From contig NZ_JAKJSC010000006.1 of assembly GCF_029029525.1 (NCBI RefSeq), forward strand, positions 1-64,000: a stretch of 64,000 bases of DNA, written 5' to 3'. A program made the translations under genes and the position numbers. This document shows, one piece after another, positions 1 through 8,817 of the stretch; the stretch's first letter is position 1, and every line of letters begins with the position of its first letter. A model generated the notes under the pieces. The model saw only the letters and a list, made by a program, of their open reading frames with translations, was not told the origin of the DNA and did no database searches. This DNA comes from Labilibaculum sp. DW002. GTDB lineage: Bacteria; Bacteroidota; Bacteroidia; Bacteroidales; Marinifilaceae.

Positions 1-216
1 TCCCCTCTTGAGAGGGGACTAAGGGGAGTGTTTTTAAAACAATACATACAGAATCCTACATCACATTTACAGGATAAAAGAATGGATTACATCCCCCTGT
101 ATCCCCCTTGGAAGGGGGACTTAAAAACCCCAAGCCCCTAAAGGGGCTTAAAAAAGGACTGCCAAGATTTTAGTCATAGCCTGACATTTGCGGCTTGCTT
201 ATCGTCAGAATATGAC
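1..216. repeat. Copy of the ~140-bp interspersed repeat (family A)
   Basis: This stretch carries the same modules found again near 8.4, 11.5 and 14.1 kb. There are C-runs facing G-runs (cccc...gggg hairpins at about 107-120 and 130-147), then a linker ending in an imperfect inverted repeat, GTCATAgcCTGAC (from 173) against GTCAGaaTATGAC (to 216). The first ~60 bases are another partial module cut by the window edge. No coding potential is seen. Confidence 0.75.
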
Positions 217-225
217 TTGAGAATT

Positions 226-258
226 AAAAACCCCTTTGGGATAATTCCAAAGGGGTTT
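226..258 (-). terminator. Intrinsic terminator after the 219-aa gene
   Basis: A 12-bp perfect stem (aaacccctttgg / ccaaaggggttt, arms 228-239 and 247-258) has a 7-nt loop. On the minus strand a T-rich tail follows. It lies about 50 bp beyond the stop of the gene at 312-971. Confidence 0.75.
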
Positions 259-311
259 GAGTTGGTTGTATGTAAGTGTAGTAGTTTTCTTATTCTAGCT
301 GCGGTAGGCTT

Positions 312-971
312 TTAGTTTCTAACGATTTTGCCTAATGATTCTAACAATTGTGGTTTGTCTTCCAAAGCGATTTTGGCAACGGCAAAAAATTCACTCATCC
401 AATCGTCGATTTGGTAAAAGGCTTCGTCTTTTATTTGGGTTGCCTCTTGCGACTCCCCTTTTTCTTGTAAGTAAAGTGAACGTGCTGTTTCTATTTCGCT
501 GATTAACTTGCTGGCACCCTTTAAATCTTTAGCTGTTAGTTTTAGGCGGCCTAATTTGGCTTGAATTTCGGTATCGGCTAAGGCAAGGTTGTAGAAATTT
601 TTAGCTGCTTCGATCCATTTGACGTAGCTACGAGGTTTTGCATTGCTAAGGCCCAATTTATCGGCAGTTAACAGATCGTTGCGAAATACCACCTTGGCTT
701 TTTTACGGTGCATGGTAAAAACATCGTCGAGTAAAGCTCTTTTGTGAGAGAAATCGGCATAGGCCTCGCTGGTTTCATCGTCTTCGGTTTTGTTTGCATC
801 GTAGGCTTGGCGGGTTGTGGCCAATAATCTTTTGCCTTTTGCCAATTCTTCCGAATCGTAACCCAATTCGGTCATTACAAATGAAATTACGGGTTGGGCT
901 TCTGCATTGTCTAATGCGATGCGGTAGTCTTCTAATGTTGTTGACTCGGAAGATTTGAATTTTGTTACCAT
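312..971 (-). CDS. Hypothetical helical protein, 219 aa
   Basis: I do not recognise a named family with certainty. The protein is predicted cytoplasmic: there is no signal peptide or membrane segment, and it is rich in Lys, Glu and Ala with long amphipathic helices, so an all-alpha fold is likely. The C-terminal half (about residues 110-219) has the most regular helical pattern. The start is an ATG at 969-971. It appears to be a single-gene unit, with an intrinsic terminator about 50 bp downstream and a 21-bp tandem repeat array 57-245 bp upstream of the start. The sequence taataaag-like stretch near 992-1000 reads TATACTTT on the minus strand and could be a weak -7 box. The function is unknown. 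Confidence 0.75.
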   Translation of the reverse strand: MVTKFKSSESTTLEDYRIALDNAEAQPVISFVMTELGYDSEELAKGKRLLATTRQAYDANKTEDDETSEAYADFSHKRALLDDVFTMHRKKAKVVFRNDLLTADKLGLSNAKPRSYVKWIEAAKNFYNLALADTEIQAKLGRLKLTAKDLKGASKLISEIETARSLYLQEKGESQEATQIKDEAFYQIDDWMSEFFAVAKIALEDKPQLLESLGKIVRN

Positions 972-1027
972 AAGAATTGAGTTTTTGATTTTAAAGTATA
1001 TACTTGTTTTTTGATTCTCTTTTCATC

Positions 1028-1216
1028 TCCACTCCTTCCCTCTGCATGTCCGTTCCTTCTGCTTACATCTCCGTTCCTTCCCTCTACATTTCACTTCCTT
1101 CTGCCTGCATCTCTGTTCCTTCAGCCTGCAAGTCCGTTTCTTCTGCTTACATTTCCGCTCCTTCGGGCTGCAATCCTATCCCTTCCGCTTACAGCTCATT
1201 TCCTTCGCCTTACAAC
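1028..1216. repeat. Nine tandem units of a 21-bp repeat
   Basis: Nine consecutive 21-bp units follow the pattern tccgttccttctgcttacat plus one base (second unit 1049-1069), with substitutions but no length change over 189 bp. The plus strand is pyrimidine-rich. Because 21 is divisible by three, an open frame survives by chance and reads as S-V-P-S-A-Y-I-like heptads, but it has no plausible start or domain. Each unit equals two DNA helical turns, so any protein site in the unit would recur on the same face of the helix. The array sits upstream of the minus-strand gene at 312-971. Confidence 0.85.
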
Positions 1217-1351
1217 TCCCACCTCTCAACATTATTTTAAATTGAATCATGAATTTAAGAATAATATTATTAACAATAAGTCTTTTAATAATATTATTTA
1301 TGATTTTTCTTGTTTAACACTAATAAGCACCAGTAAACATACGGGATATAT

Positions 1352-1396
1352 AAAAACAAAGCCGCCCCAAACGTGTGGGCGTTTGGGGCGGTTTTA
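1352..1396. terminator. Bidirectional intrinsic terminator
   Basis: A 12-bp G+C-rich stem (ccgccccaaacg / cgtttggggcgg, arms 1362-1373 and 1380-1391) has a 6-nt loop, with T-runs on both strands. It is the likely end of the minus-strand helicase transcript, about 130 bp beyond its stop. Between 1217 and 1361, and between 1397 and 1521, I see nothing else. Confidence 0.7.
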
Positions 1397-1521
1397 GATT
1401 GGCTTATAACCTGCATGCGCAGAACACTAGCTACAAGCTCGCGCTAGCAGGGTAATTTCCTTATCAATATTCCACATTCTACAATGAATGAATTTTGATA
1501 TATTAAAACCCTCTAATTATA

Positions 1522-3342
1522 TTATCCACTTGTTGTCACTACGTCATCATATTCAAAATCATATTCTCCCAAACAAGGAGTTGGAGGCTTACCTTCTGGC
1601 GCATATTTTCTATGCACAGATCTGCCTCTCTCAGAAAATAAATGCAAATTTTTCCTAGCTCTAGAACTAAGAACATAAAGCATTTTAGAGGAATTTGCGT
1701 CTCCATTATCATCAGTAAAGTGTGGAACCCAATCATTTACTAATCCAAATCCAATTACTGTATCATACTCTTCTCCTTTCGTACCATGGATCGTAGTAAC
1801 TTTTATGCCCTCGCGAGGTTTAAACACCTTCTTAAAATTATCTAGACTTTCGGTTGTGGTATTATTATTCTCTTCTTTAGCTCTCTTAATTCGAGATGTA
1901 GCTCCTTCAAAAAATGCATTATAATCATCGTTTAATCTTTGGATACTCTTTATCTCAAAACTGAAATAAACACTTACATTAAAAAAGAAAACTTCTAAAT
2001 ATTCTAAACCACTTTCCTTGTTAATCTCTAGCGAATTACAAAACCTGAGAAAGTTTTTGTTCGTGATTTTATTCACATCGACTCCCAAATCAAACAATTC
2101 TTCAATTAGTTCAGCACTCCACCTTAAACGTCTAATATATATTCTTGGATCGGGTTCAGTTAAAGCAATTCGACCCACCTTATACCAAAAATTATCTAAA
2201 TTACGTGCAAATGGAGCCATTCCAGGACCATTAAAACTATACTCTGGTAACTTCGTTATTAAATTTCTTGTTATTTTAGCAAGCGGGTACCATTGGGGGG
2301 CTGCTACACAAATTTCATTAGGAGATATTTTGCATTCATTAATATTGTATCTAATTAAGTCAACAATTTCATCCTCAAGATTAGATTCATCAATTGCATT
2401 ATTATAAGTTATAATACTATTATAATCATGATTTTTCCCTCCAGCTATGATATCATTGTCTGATGTTTTATAGTAATCGAAGTATTCAATAATCTTTGAT
2501 GATGATCTATAATTTGAAGATAGATTATACTTTCTCAATTTGTAACCAATCAATTCCTCTAAATCCTCTTTTACAATAGGATATCCTCCCATTGTTTCAT
2601 AAATTGATTGATTTGGATCACCTACAATTAATGCTTTTGTTTTACCTCTACCGGATTTTAAAACACTTGAAATAATATGATATTGAATTTCTTTGGTATC
2701 CTGATACTCATCAATAAGAATAAACTTAAAGAGGTTTGAAAGTATCACTGAAATAAGTGGTTTCTTCAGAATTAGTTGGTTGGTATAATGCAAAATTAGC
2801 TCAAAATCAATTTGTCGATTTTCACGTAGAATTCTTCCATACTCTATTAGTACTTTTTTAATATATGGCGTTTTACTACCATCTTCAGAAAGCATTTTAC
2901 ATCCTGAAGGCATGGCGATATAGTCACAGTCATAATAACTTACCTTCAAACTTTTATATGGTTCACATAGTTCTGTTAGAATTTTTTCTGATTCGAAGGG
3001 ATCAATTATAGAGTATCCTGTCTTTAAGCGATCATGATAAAGACCATAAGGTTTAATTATCCAATCCAAACAAAAGGCATGTATAGTACCTATCCATAAC
3101 TGCTTTATATCTACTCCTAATAATTCAACTCGTTCTTTTATTTCATCAGCTGCAGTATTTGTATACGTGATAGCAACTATAAATTGTTTCTTAGATTCTA
3201 TCCTAGACAACTCATAGGCAATCTTATAAGTGAGTGTTCTTGTTTTACCACTTCCTGGGCAAGCCACTAGAAATACACTATCTTCTTCAAATATAGCGTC
3301 TTCCTGCTCTCTATTCAGATCGTCTTTCTTCCAAACAAACAT
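1522..3342 (-). CDS. UvrD/Rep-like helicase, GajB-like partner of the OLD nuclease
   Basis: This is a superfamily 1A helicase of 606 aa with every core motif visible: Q-motif region LNREQ (9-13), Walker A ACPGSGKT (27-34), motif Ia AITYTNTAADEIKERV, motif II DEYQD, motif III VGDPNQSIY, motif IV NYRSS, motif V TTIHGTKGEEYD and motif VI YVLSSRARKN. The gene starts 3 nt after the stop of the OLD-family gene, so the two are surely cotranscribed and probably translationally coupled. An OLD class 2 nuclease plus a UvrD-like helicase is the arrangement of the Gabija anti-phage system (GajA/GajB). GajB proteins of known systems are somewhat shorter (about 500 aa). Calling this pair functional Gabija is inference from gene order and motifs. 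A stand-alone repair helicase is the alternative, but the pairing argues against it. Confidence 0.88.
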   Translation of the reverse strand: MFVWKKDDLNREQEDAIFEEDSVFLVACPGSGKTRTLTYKIAYELSRIESKKQFIVAITYTNTAADEIKERVELLGVDIKQLWIGTIHAFCLDWIIKPYGLYHDRLKTGYSIIDPFESEKILTELCEPYKSLKVSYYDCDYIAMPSGCKMLSEDGSKTPYIKKVLIEYGRILRENRQIDFELILHYTNQLILKKPLISVILSNLFKFILIDEYQDTKEIQYHIISSVLKSGRGKTKALIVGDPNQSIYETMGGYPIVKEDLEELIGYKLRKYNLSSNYRSSSKIIEYFDYYKTSDNDIIAGGKNHDYNSIITYNNAIDESNLEDEIVDLIRYNINECKISPNEICVAAPQWYPLAKITRNLITKLPEYSFNGPGMAPFARNLDNFWYKVGRIALTEPDPRIYIRRLRWSAELIEELFDLGVDVNKITNKNFLRFCNSLEINKESGLEYLEVFFFNVSVYFSFEIKSIQRLNDDYNAFFEGATSRIKRAKEENNNTTTESLDNFKKVFKPREGIKVTTIHGTKGEEYDTVIGFGLVNDWVPHFTDDNGDANSSKMLYVLSSRARKNLHLFSERGRSVHRKYAPEGKPPTPCLGEYDFEYDDVVTTSG

Positions 3343-3345
3343 AGG

Positions 3346-5499
3346 CTATAAACTCATTAAAAAAGTTAATACATGATCCTCTAGAAACTCTTCAAGTTCT
3401 ATCTCTTCTGCTATAGTTTTAAGAAGCTCTTGAAGTTCTATTTTTCCGTTACTAAATGCTTCATACAACTTATTAAAGTCATAATCATCTAATTCTATAA
3501 CTTGATCCAAGCGATATGTAACAAATCGAATAATTAAATTCTTAGAGAGATCTGGATTAATAAACTTTAAAGCTTCTAATATATAGTTCGGTATGTAAGT
3601 TTCATCAGTAACATGTTCACCAAGTATTATAGCAAACCAACCTTTCCCTTCTTGATTAGCCATTGTTAATACTCTTTTACCGTACAGAGATACATTTTTA
3701 GAATTAATCTCTTGGTTAGCTAAAGTAATGATCGATGGTTTTTCATATACTGATGGAATAACTTCTCCAACTTCATGTGCATTACCTGCTTTAATGAAAT
3801 CAACCTCAAAAGTATGATCTGCATAAAATACATTCAACCATTCATTATCTTTAATGTATAGGTCTAATGATTGTTTTCGCTGTGCTCCTTTCTTATCGGA
3901 GTTTCTTACTTTAGTTTTATACTTTTCTTCCTTTTTACCATCAGATGCATTTGGGGTCGTGTCACAAATTGCCGCATCTAAATCAGTTAGGATTGCACAC
4001 TTTCTTCTCACTCTGTCATCATGAAATAACTGGGCAACATTCTCAAAACCAGTACTTCGAATATTAATTAAGCTAATCCCTAACTCATCTAAACTGATTC
4101 CAAGAACTTCACGAATTAGAATCGGTATTAGAATTTCTTCAGCATCTCCTTCAACTAACATTACCCCTTTTGCAAATAATAAATTTGTTCTGACGGCATC
4201 TAAATATCTTTCTAATTTTGTTACAGCGGCATCGGATAATCCATTAGATGGTTGATACACTTCAGCACAATCTTTCTTCTTAGCAAGGATATTCATATTC
4301 TCAACATTACAGACTTCTGAGATATGAGTTGAATGAGTAGAATAAATTATTTGAGTGTCTTCATATTTAATATTATCAAAGAGCGTTTTTTGAATATGTG
4401 TGTGAATATGTGCTTCTGGCTCTTCAATTAATAAGAAGTTTGCAAAAGTCTCTTTAGATTTACGATATTTATACTCTAACAATTTAAGTGTCAGGAAAAT
4501 TAAATTTGCCCCACCTAAACTTAACTCATGTATATCACCCTCATAAGACTCATCAGGTTCTCCTATAAATAACTTCAACGATTGGAGTAATCTCTCTGCT
4601 TCATTGGAAAGATTTGACTTAATAGAAAGGGAAGATGGAGCATAAGTCTCACCAACAGCATCATTAATGGTATTAGCAATATCATTCCTTATATTCTGCA
4701 CATCAGGCAATTTTTCAATACTACTATTCAAAGTATCAACGAGCGTACTTATAGGATCAAAATCTGCTTTCTTAATTTCGCCAGATTTATTCTTTAATAA
4801 TTGTAATAGTGGATTTTTCCTATTATCGTGGAAGTCAGAAACTACATCTCTTAATGCTTTGATGAAAGTGAAAGAAACTTCTTTAGAAACTGATAATTGA
4901 TGCGGAATTCTAACTCCATATTTAGATTGATCGTAATCGAATGAAAACTTAACATTCTCAAAATCTCCTACGAGTTCATCATAGACTGTTGGATCATTAA
5001 AATCTACTATACTCTTGCCAGTAAAGAATGTTTCATAGTGTTCTTCTATGGTAAGATTTGCTAAAATAGAATTTAACCCTTCTTTATCTCCTTCATTCAA
5101 TTCTGAAAGTTGAAGTCTAATTTCTGGTTTTGGTCTGAAATAAAGATTGTATGTTGCACATTTGAAACTATCCCCATCTGGAATATCTCCAGTTCTATGA
5201 ATAAATAATGATTGGATAGCTTCATCATCTGAAATATCACTGAACTCTAAACTAATAATAATCCAATGACCTTTCCAACCATCAGGATTAACACGGTTAA
5301 GGTTTCTATTAAAATCATCTTTATTTAATCTATATGCATGTGAATAAGAAGTATCTTCTAATAAGAGACGTATGGCTCTAAAAAGATTTGTTTTTCCTGA
5401 TCCATTTTCGCCAATTATTGTATTAATTCCTTCATTAAACTTAAAACTTGCATTTGCAAAGTTTCTATAATTAACTAGTGATACTTTTGAAATAAACAT
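3346..5499 (-). CDS. OLD-family ATPase/TOPRIM endonuclease, GajA-like
   Basis: This 717-aa protein has an N-terminal ABC-type ATPase: Walker A GENGSGKT (30-37), signature LSLGG (326-330), Walker B FLLIEEPEAHIH (about 355-366) and an H-loop STHSTHISE (about 387-395). A TOPRIM domain follows with VEGDAEE (E450) and DLD (D506, D508). This is the class 2 OLD layout, whose members sit beside UvrD-like helicases and include GajA of Gabija, a nuclease thought to be held in check by nucleotides and released when phage replication depletes them. It is longer than typical GajA (about 580 aa). The extra length lies after the TOPRIM core. The start ATG is at 5497-5499. The 132-bp gap upstream separates it from a small P-loop gene on the same strand. 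Base composition is visibly A+T-rich, which suggests acquisition by transfer, but I have not computed it. Confidence 0.88.
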   Translation of the reverse strand: MFISKVSLVNYRNFANASFKFNEGINTIIGENGSGKTNLFRAIRLLLEDTSYSHAYRLNKDDFNRNLNRVNPDGWKGHWIIISLEFSDISDDEAIQSLFIHRTGDIPDGDSFKCATYNLYFRPKPEIRLQLSELNEGDKEGLNSILANLTIEEHYETFFTGKSIVDFNDPTVYDELVGDFENVKFSFDYDQSKYGVRIPHQLSVSKEVSFTFIKALRDVVSDFHDNRKNPLLQLLKNKSGEIKKADFDPISTLVDTLNSSIEKLPDVQNIRNDIANTINDAVGETYAPSSLSIKSNLSNEAERLLQSLKLFIGEPDESYEGDIHELSLGGANLIFLTLKLLEYKYRKSKETFANFLLIEEPEAHIHTHIQKTLFDNIKYEDTQIIYSTHSTHISEVCNVENMNILAKKKDCAEVYQPSNGLSDAAVTKLERYLDAVRTNLLFAKGVMLVEGDAEEILIPILIREVLGISLDELGISLINIRSTGFENVAQLFHDDRVRRKCAILTDLDAAICDTTPNASDGKKEEKYKTKVRNSDKKGAQRKQSLDLYIKDNEWLNVFYADHTFEVDFIKAGNAHEVGEVIPSVYEKPSIITLANQEINSKNVSLYGKRVLTMANQEGKGWFAIILGEHVTDETYIPNYILEALKFINPDLSKNLIIRFVTYRLDQVIELDDYDFNKLYEAFSNGKIELQELLKTIAEEIELEEFLEDHVLTFLMSL

Positions 5500-5631
5500 A
5501 TATTATAGATTAATAATTTTAGAAACTTAATTATTCAATTTTTTCTTACGACTCTATTAAAATCAAAAAAAAAGGATTTCAATATCCATTGAGATATTTT
5601 CGTTTATATTACGTGAAGCAACCAACATTAT

Positions 5632-6042
5632 TTAGATAATATTGAATATCAGATCTGCATCATTTTTGTTTGCCTGACTTTCAGTTACAATATTATTCGC
5701 GAGTGTTTTATCTATTCTTTTAGAACTAAATTTATCAATTTTCTTATTGGCTCTAATTTTTTTGGTTGCAGTACTTAATGAGCATATAAAAAGATCACAA
5801 TTTATGCTATTGTATTCATCCATTGCTATTGAAAGCGCATTTGAATTATCTCCCATCGAAAAAAATCCAATTTTCAAGTTCTTATAATTAATAACTATAT
5901 CTGAGAAATCTTTAGGATCGCCTCCAAGAGGTTGTCTATTCGTAGATATTCCTCCATCGGATAATAATAATTCGTAAACTAATCCAATTGTTGTTGATTT
6001 ACCTGAGTTTGATAATCCTTGTAATACAATAATATTCATCAT
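5632..6042 (-). CDS. Small P-loop NTPase-like protein, unknown, in defence cluster
   Basis: This 136-aa protein has a clear N-terminal P-loop, GLSNSGKST (about residues 9-17), directly after a hydrophobic first strand (MNIIVLQ). A second hydrophobic strand, KIGFFSMGDNS, follows near residue 57, and a third, CDLFICS, lies near 82. The order resembles a compact kinase- or dethiobiotin-synthetase-like NTPase without a C-terminal extension. I cannot name the family. It is on the same strand as, and 132 bp upstream of, the OLD nuclease gene, with no terminator between them, so cotranscription is plausible. It may be an accessory of the nuclease-helicase pair, or an unrelated passenger of the same island. 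Two in-frame ATGs are adjacent (6042 and 6039). Confidence 0.7.
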   Translation of the reverse strand: MMNIIVLQGLSNSGKSTTIGLVYELLLSDGGISTNRQPLGGDPKDFSDIVINYKNLKIGFFSMGDNSNALSIAMDEYNSINCDLFICSLSTATKKIRANKKIDKFSSKRIDKTLANNIVTESQANKNDADLIFNII

Positions 6043-6608
6043 TTATTATTATTTAATTTTTTATGTTTTATTATTCTTATTTTAATTAAACTTCAGAAAT
6101 CTAATTAAGTAGATAAAATTAAGCATAATAAAAAGTAAACAATAATTACATCACCTGTAAAATAACATGAACAATATTAAATAGAAAGTATCTACATAAA
6201 TCAAATTTCTTACTTTATACATAAAACATATTTAAAAGGCATGTGTTTTAGTTGGTAATAGCAAGCCTAAAGAGCACTTGCACTCTAATCAAAATTTTCT
6301 TATTATTGCGTTGTCTAAAAACAATTGATGTTAAAAATTAAGAAGGATTTGGTGAAGTAAATAAGCTGTGGTGTTCTACCAAGCTTATCCCCTGGTATAA
6401 GTCAGACATATTCTTGTCAGACTTATTTGCATGCATTATTATCTGATTTTTATTTGTTGCATGGAACTCGCACAATTAGTCATTCCCTTTTGTTTGGAAA
6501 GATTTTCAATAGCTCGTTTCACGTCTATACATTAGTAATAATTTGAAACTTGGTATAAAGCGAATCAATGAGCTTATACCCTGATTTCGAACACCAAATT
6601 TTAACATC
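6043..6608. other. Long A+T-rich gap with two imperfect inverted repeats
   Basis: No gene is seen here. Two structures stand out. One is ataagtcagaca / tgtcagacttat (arms 6397-6408 and 6415-6426, one mismatch, 6-nt loop). The other is ggtataa / ttatacc (6552-6558 and 6574-6580) about 30 bp before the methyltransferase start. The words gcttatcccctggtataag (from about 6383) and gcttataccctg (from about 6572) share a motif with these arms. They could be operator or island-boundary sites. Nothing proves this. Confidence 0.35.
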
Positions 6609-7382
6609 ATGAGTAAAGAAAATACTTCAATTCACGAATTCGATATCAATCTAATCTGCGAATACTACGCAAGCGTAGAACGACAAGGGCCCGGTAGTCC
6701 TGAAATAACGCGTAAAGCTTTAAGTTTTGTCGATAATTTGAACAAGGATTCGCGCATTGTGGATCTTGGTTGCGGTACAGGCGGGCAAACCCGAGTGCTA
6801 GCACAACATTCGCCGGGAACTGTTACAGGTATCGACTTGTTTCCCAAATTTATCGAACTTTTCAACAGAAATTCTCGTCAAGCAAATCTTCAAGACAGAG
6901 TAAAGGGGATCGTTGGTTCAATGGACGACCTGCACTTTAAGGATGAAGAGCTAGACCTCATTTGGTCGGAAGGAGCTATCTATAATATCGGTTTTGAACG
7001 TGGCCTAAATGAGTGGCGAAAGTTTCTAAAAACAGGTGGCTATATTGCTGTTTCAGAAGCTTCATGGTTCACACAAGAGAGACCTAAGGAAATAGAAGAC
7101 TTTTGGATGGATGCTTATCCGGAGATAGATACGATTCCAAATAAAGTCGCTCAAATGCAAAAGGCCGGCTACAAACCTGTGGCTTCTTTTATTTTGCCGG
7201 ATAACTGCTGGATTGATGATTTTTATGCACCGCAGGTGGCTGCACAGGAGGCGTTTTTAGCCAAGCATGCTGGCAATAGGGCTGCAGAAGGTTTTATAGC
7301 CAATCAGAGGCATGAGCAGCAATTGTACAACAAATACAAGGCTTATTATGGTTATGCTTTCTATATAGGGCAAAAAATCTAA
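6609..7382 (+). CDS. Class I SAM-dependent methyltransferase, 257 aa
   Basis: A Rossmann-type methyltransferase. Motif I is [11 protein letters not shown] (around residues 46-56) and binds SAM. The acidic end of strand 2 is GIDLFP, and the motif II/III region is [16 protein letters not shown]-terminally it has the [15 protein letters not shown] segment seen in Bacteroidota small-molecule methyltransferases. The substrate cannot be told. There is no signal peptide, so it is cytoplasmic. It starts at an ATG and stands alone: a strong terminator lies 16 bp downstream and a 566-bp gap upstream. Confidence 0.88.
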   Translation: MSKENTSIHEFDINLICEYYASVERQGPGSPEITRKALSFVDNLNKDSRIVDLGCGTGGQTRVLAQHSPGTVTGIDLFPKFIELFNRNSRQANLQDRVKGIVGSMDDLHFKDEELDLIWSEGAIYNIGFERGLNEWRKFLKTGGYIAVSEASWFTQERPKEIEDFWMDAYPEIDTIPNKVAQMQKAGYKPVASFILPDNCWIDDFYAPQVAAQEAFLAKHAGNRAAEGFIANQRHEQQLYNKYKAYYGYAFYIGQKI

Positions 7383-7396
7383 ATCATTTACATTAA

Positions 7397-7523
7397 AAAT
7401 CCTCCCAAACTGCGGTTTGGGAGGATTCTTTTTGCTTGAAGATCTTATTTTTATCTAAACAATGGAACGCGATACTACCGAAACGAAGTGGAGATCAGTG
7501 AAGCTAATCGCGCATCAGCGGAG
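7397..7523. repeat. Family B repeat, long copy 1 (127 bp)
   Basis: These 127 bp match 11268-11394 with only three differences by eye. The left part is the hairpin terminator of the methyltransferase gene. The right 63 bp (7461-7523) recur a third time at 13953-14015. The core carries cgcgat near the left end and atcgcg near the right end, so the RNA could fold back on itself. Confidence 0.85.
7398..7433 (+). terminator. Intrinsic terminator after the methyltransferase
   Basis: The 13-bp stem aatcctcccaaac / gtttgggaggatt (7398-7410 and 7415-7427) has a 4-nt loop and is followed by cttttt. Confidence 0.85.
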
Positions 7524-7547
7524 TTACTAGATCTTGAGCTGTTTATC

Positions 7548-8144
7548 TCAGGTAATAATAGTGTATCTTTTATATAAGGATTTGATTTCTGTAGTTACCC
7601 AACCATTCTTGGTAAATAAGTTTCTAAGAACTGTTATTTCGATGGTTTCATCCTCTCCAAATTCAACTAATTTAAAGTCTGCTGGCATCTTCTCCCAATA
7701 TTCATCAACATCGTTATTTAGGGTACAAAATTTTAGATCGTCTTGAAAATGACCAATTCTTATATTGCATTTCAGATCATAAAATGGATTATCAACCGGA
7801 GTTTTATAAGTTGTGATAACCTCCTTATAGTTTTGTCGGTGATCGTTCCCTGTAGGCCAAAGTTCCGTGAAGCAAAACTCATTTTCTTTTAAACTAAGGT
7901 CCTCTTCTTGAGGAATTTGAATTACTATTTCTGAAAAATACATGGTAGAATTTTCTGAGAAAAGATTTTTTGAAGCAATACCATCGTTATTTAAATCGAC
8001 TGCTTTATCTGCAACAGAAGAGATCAATTCATATTTGCCGTTAAACTTTTCTTTTAAGAGTGGTCTGTTACTCACTTCATTATCCGATTTATCGCAGGCA
8101 ATAAGCAAAATGGCACAAGCAATTAGATAAAATCCTTTTTTCAT
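7548..8144 (-). CDS. Lipocalin-like lipoprotein, 198 aa
   Basis: A type II signal peptide precedes the lipobox LIAC (Cys17), followed by acidic and polar residues. The mature part begins with a KFNGKYELISS-like strand and VDLNNDGIAS, the opening seen in Bacteroidota lipocalin-like or DUF lipoproteins with a small beta-barrel. The ligand and role are unknown. The predicted location is the periplasmic face of the outer membrane, or surface-exposed. The start ATG directly precedes Lys-Lys as is usual for lipoproteins. It is flanked by the two repeat families and appears monocistronic. The tail overlaps no other gene. Confidence 0.75.
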   Translation of the reverse strand: MKKGFYLIACAILLIACDKSDNEVSNRPLLKEKFNGKYELISSVADKAVDLNNDGIASKNLFSENSTMYFSEIVIQIPQEEDLSLKENEFCFTELWPTGNDHRQNYKEVITTYKTPVDNPFYDLKCNIRIGHFQDDLKFCTLNNDVDEYWEKMPADFKLVEFGEDETIEITVLRNLFTKNGWVTTEIKSLYKRYTIIT

Positions 8145-8372
8145 ATTTAATCATTTTTTATTGGCAATCATATAAGAGATTACAGCTAAGTCATCATCGA
8201 AAAAAATGAACCCAAAAATGGCTCCTATTATCAGTGTAATTTGTGAATACACGTTAAAATTCTTACGAAAGTATTAAATATAATTTGATAGTATACTGTC
8301 AAAGCTGTCCAGTTTTTAATTCACATAAAAGATATTTTTGTGCGCTAACTTGTATTTTCGAGACAAGACATG

Positions 8373-8722
8373 CCCCTGTATCCCCCTTGAAAGGGGGATT
8401 TTAAAAACCCCAAACCCCTAAAGGGGCTTAAAAAGGAGCTGCTAAAATTCTAGTCATAGCCTGACATTTACAGCTTGCTTATAGTCAGAATATGACCAAT
8501 TTTTCAATAAACACCCCTCTGTATCTCCCCTAAAAAGGGGAGACTTTTAAAACCCCAAACCCCTGAAGGGGCTTAAAAAAGGACTGCTAAGAGTTAGTCA
8601 TAAACTGACATTTACGGCTTTCCTATAGTCAGAATATGACCAATTTTTCAATAAACACCCCTCTGTATCTCCCCTGAAGGGAGACTTTACAACCCCAAAC
8701 CCCTGAAGGGGCTTAAAAAGGA
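8373..8722. repeat. Tandem family A repeats, about 2.5 units of ~140 bp
   Basis: Units begin near 8373, 8514 and 8658 (spacing 141 and 144 bp). Each has a cccct...agggg hairpin, an aaacccctaaaggggctt-type hairpin and, in the first two, the inverted repeat GTCATA..CTGAC / GTCAG..TATGAC (8453-8496 and 8597-8640). The third unit stops after the second hairpin. The 228 bp before it (8145-8372) hold nothing I can name. Confidence 0.85.
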
Positions 8723-8754
8723 AAGCGATGCGATCGCACACCAACGGATGTAAA

Positions 8755-8789
8755 TAAAAAATCCACGAAAGTGAGTACTTAGGTGGATT
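8755..8789 (-). terminator. Intrinsic terminator after the DUF4377 lipoprotein gene
   Basis: Arms aatccac (8760-8766) and gtggatt (8783-8789) have an inner aagt/actt pairing. On the minus strand a T-run follows. It sits about 30 bp beyond the stop of the gene at 8818. Confidence 0.65.
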
Positions 8790-8817
8790 GTATGGTGCTA
8801 TGAAGCGAAGTAGATGT

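Noticed and set aside
1004-1397. Open frames across the 21-bp array
   Set aside because: They exist only because the unit length is a multiple of three. The heptad text is low complexity, the start codons are weak, and no domain is recognisable.
1399-1460. ctagct...gcgctag inverted repeats near 1425-1455
   Set aside because: The arms are short and the loop irregular; not better than chance.
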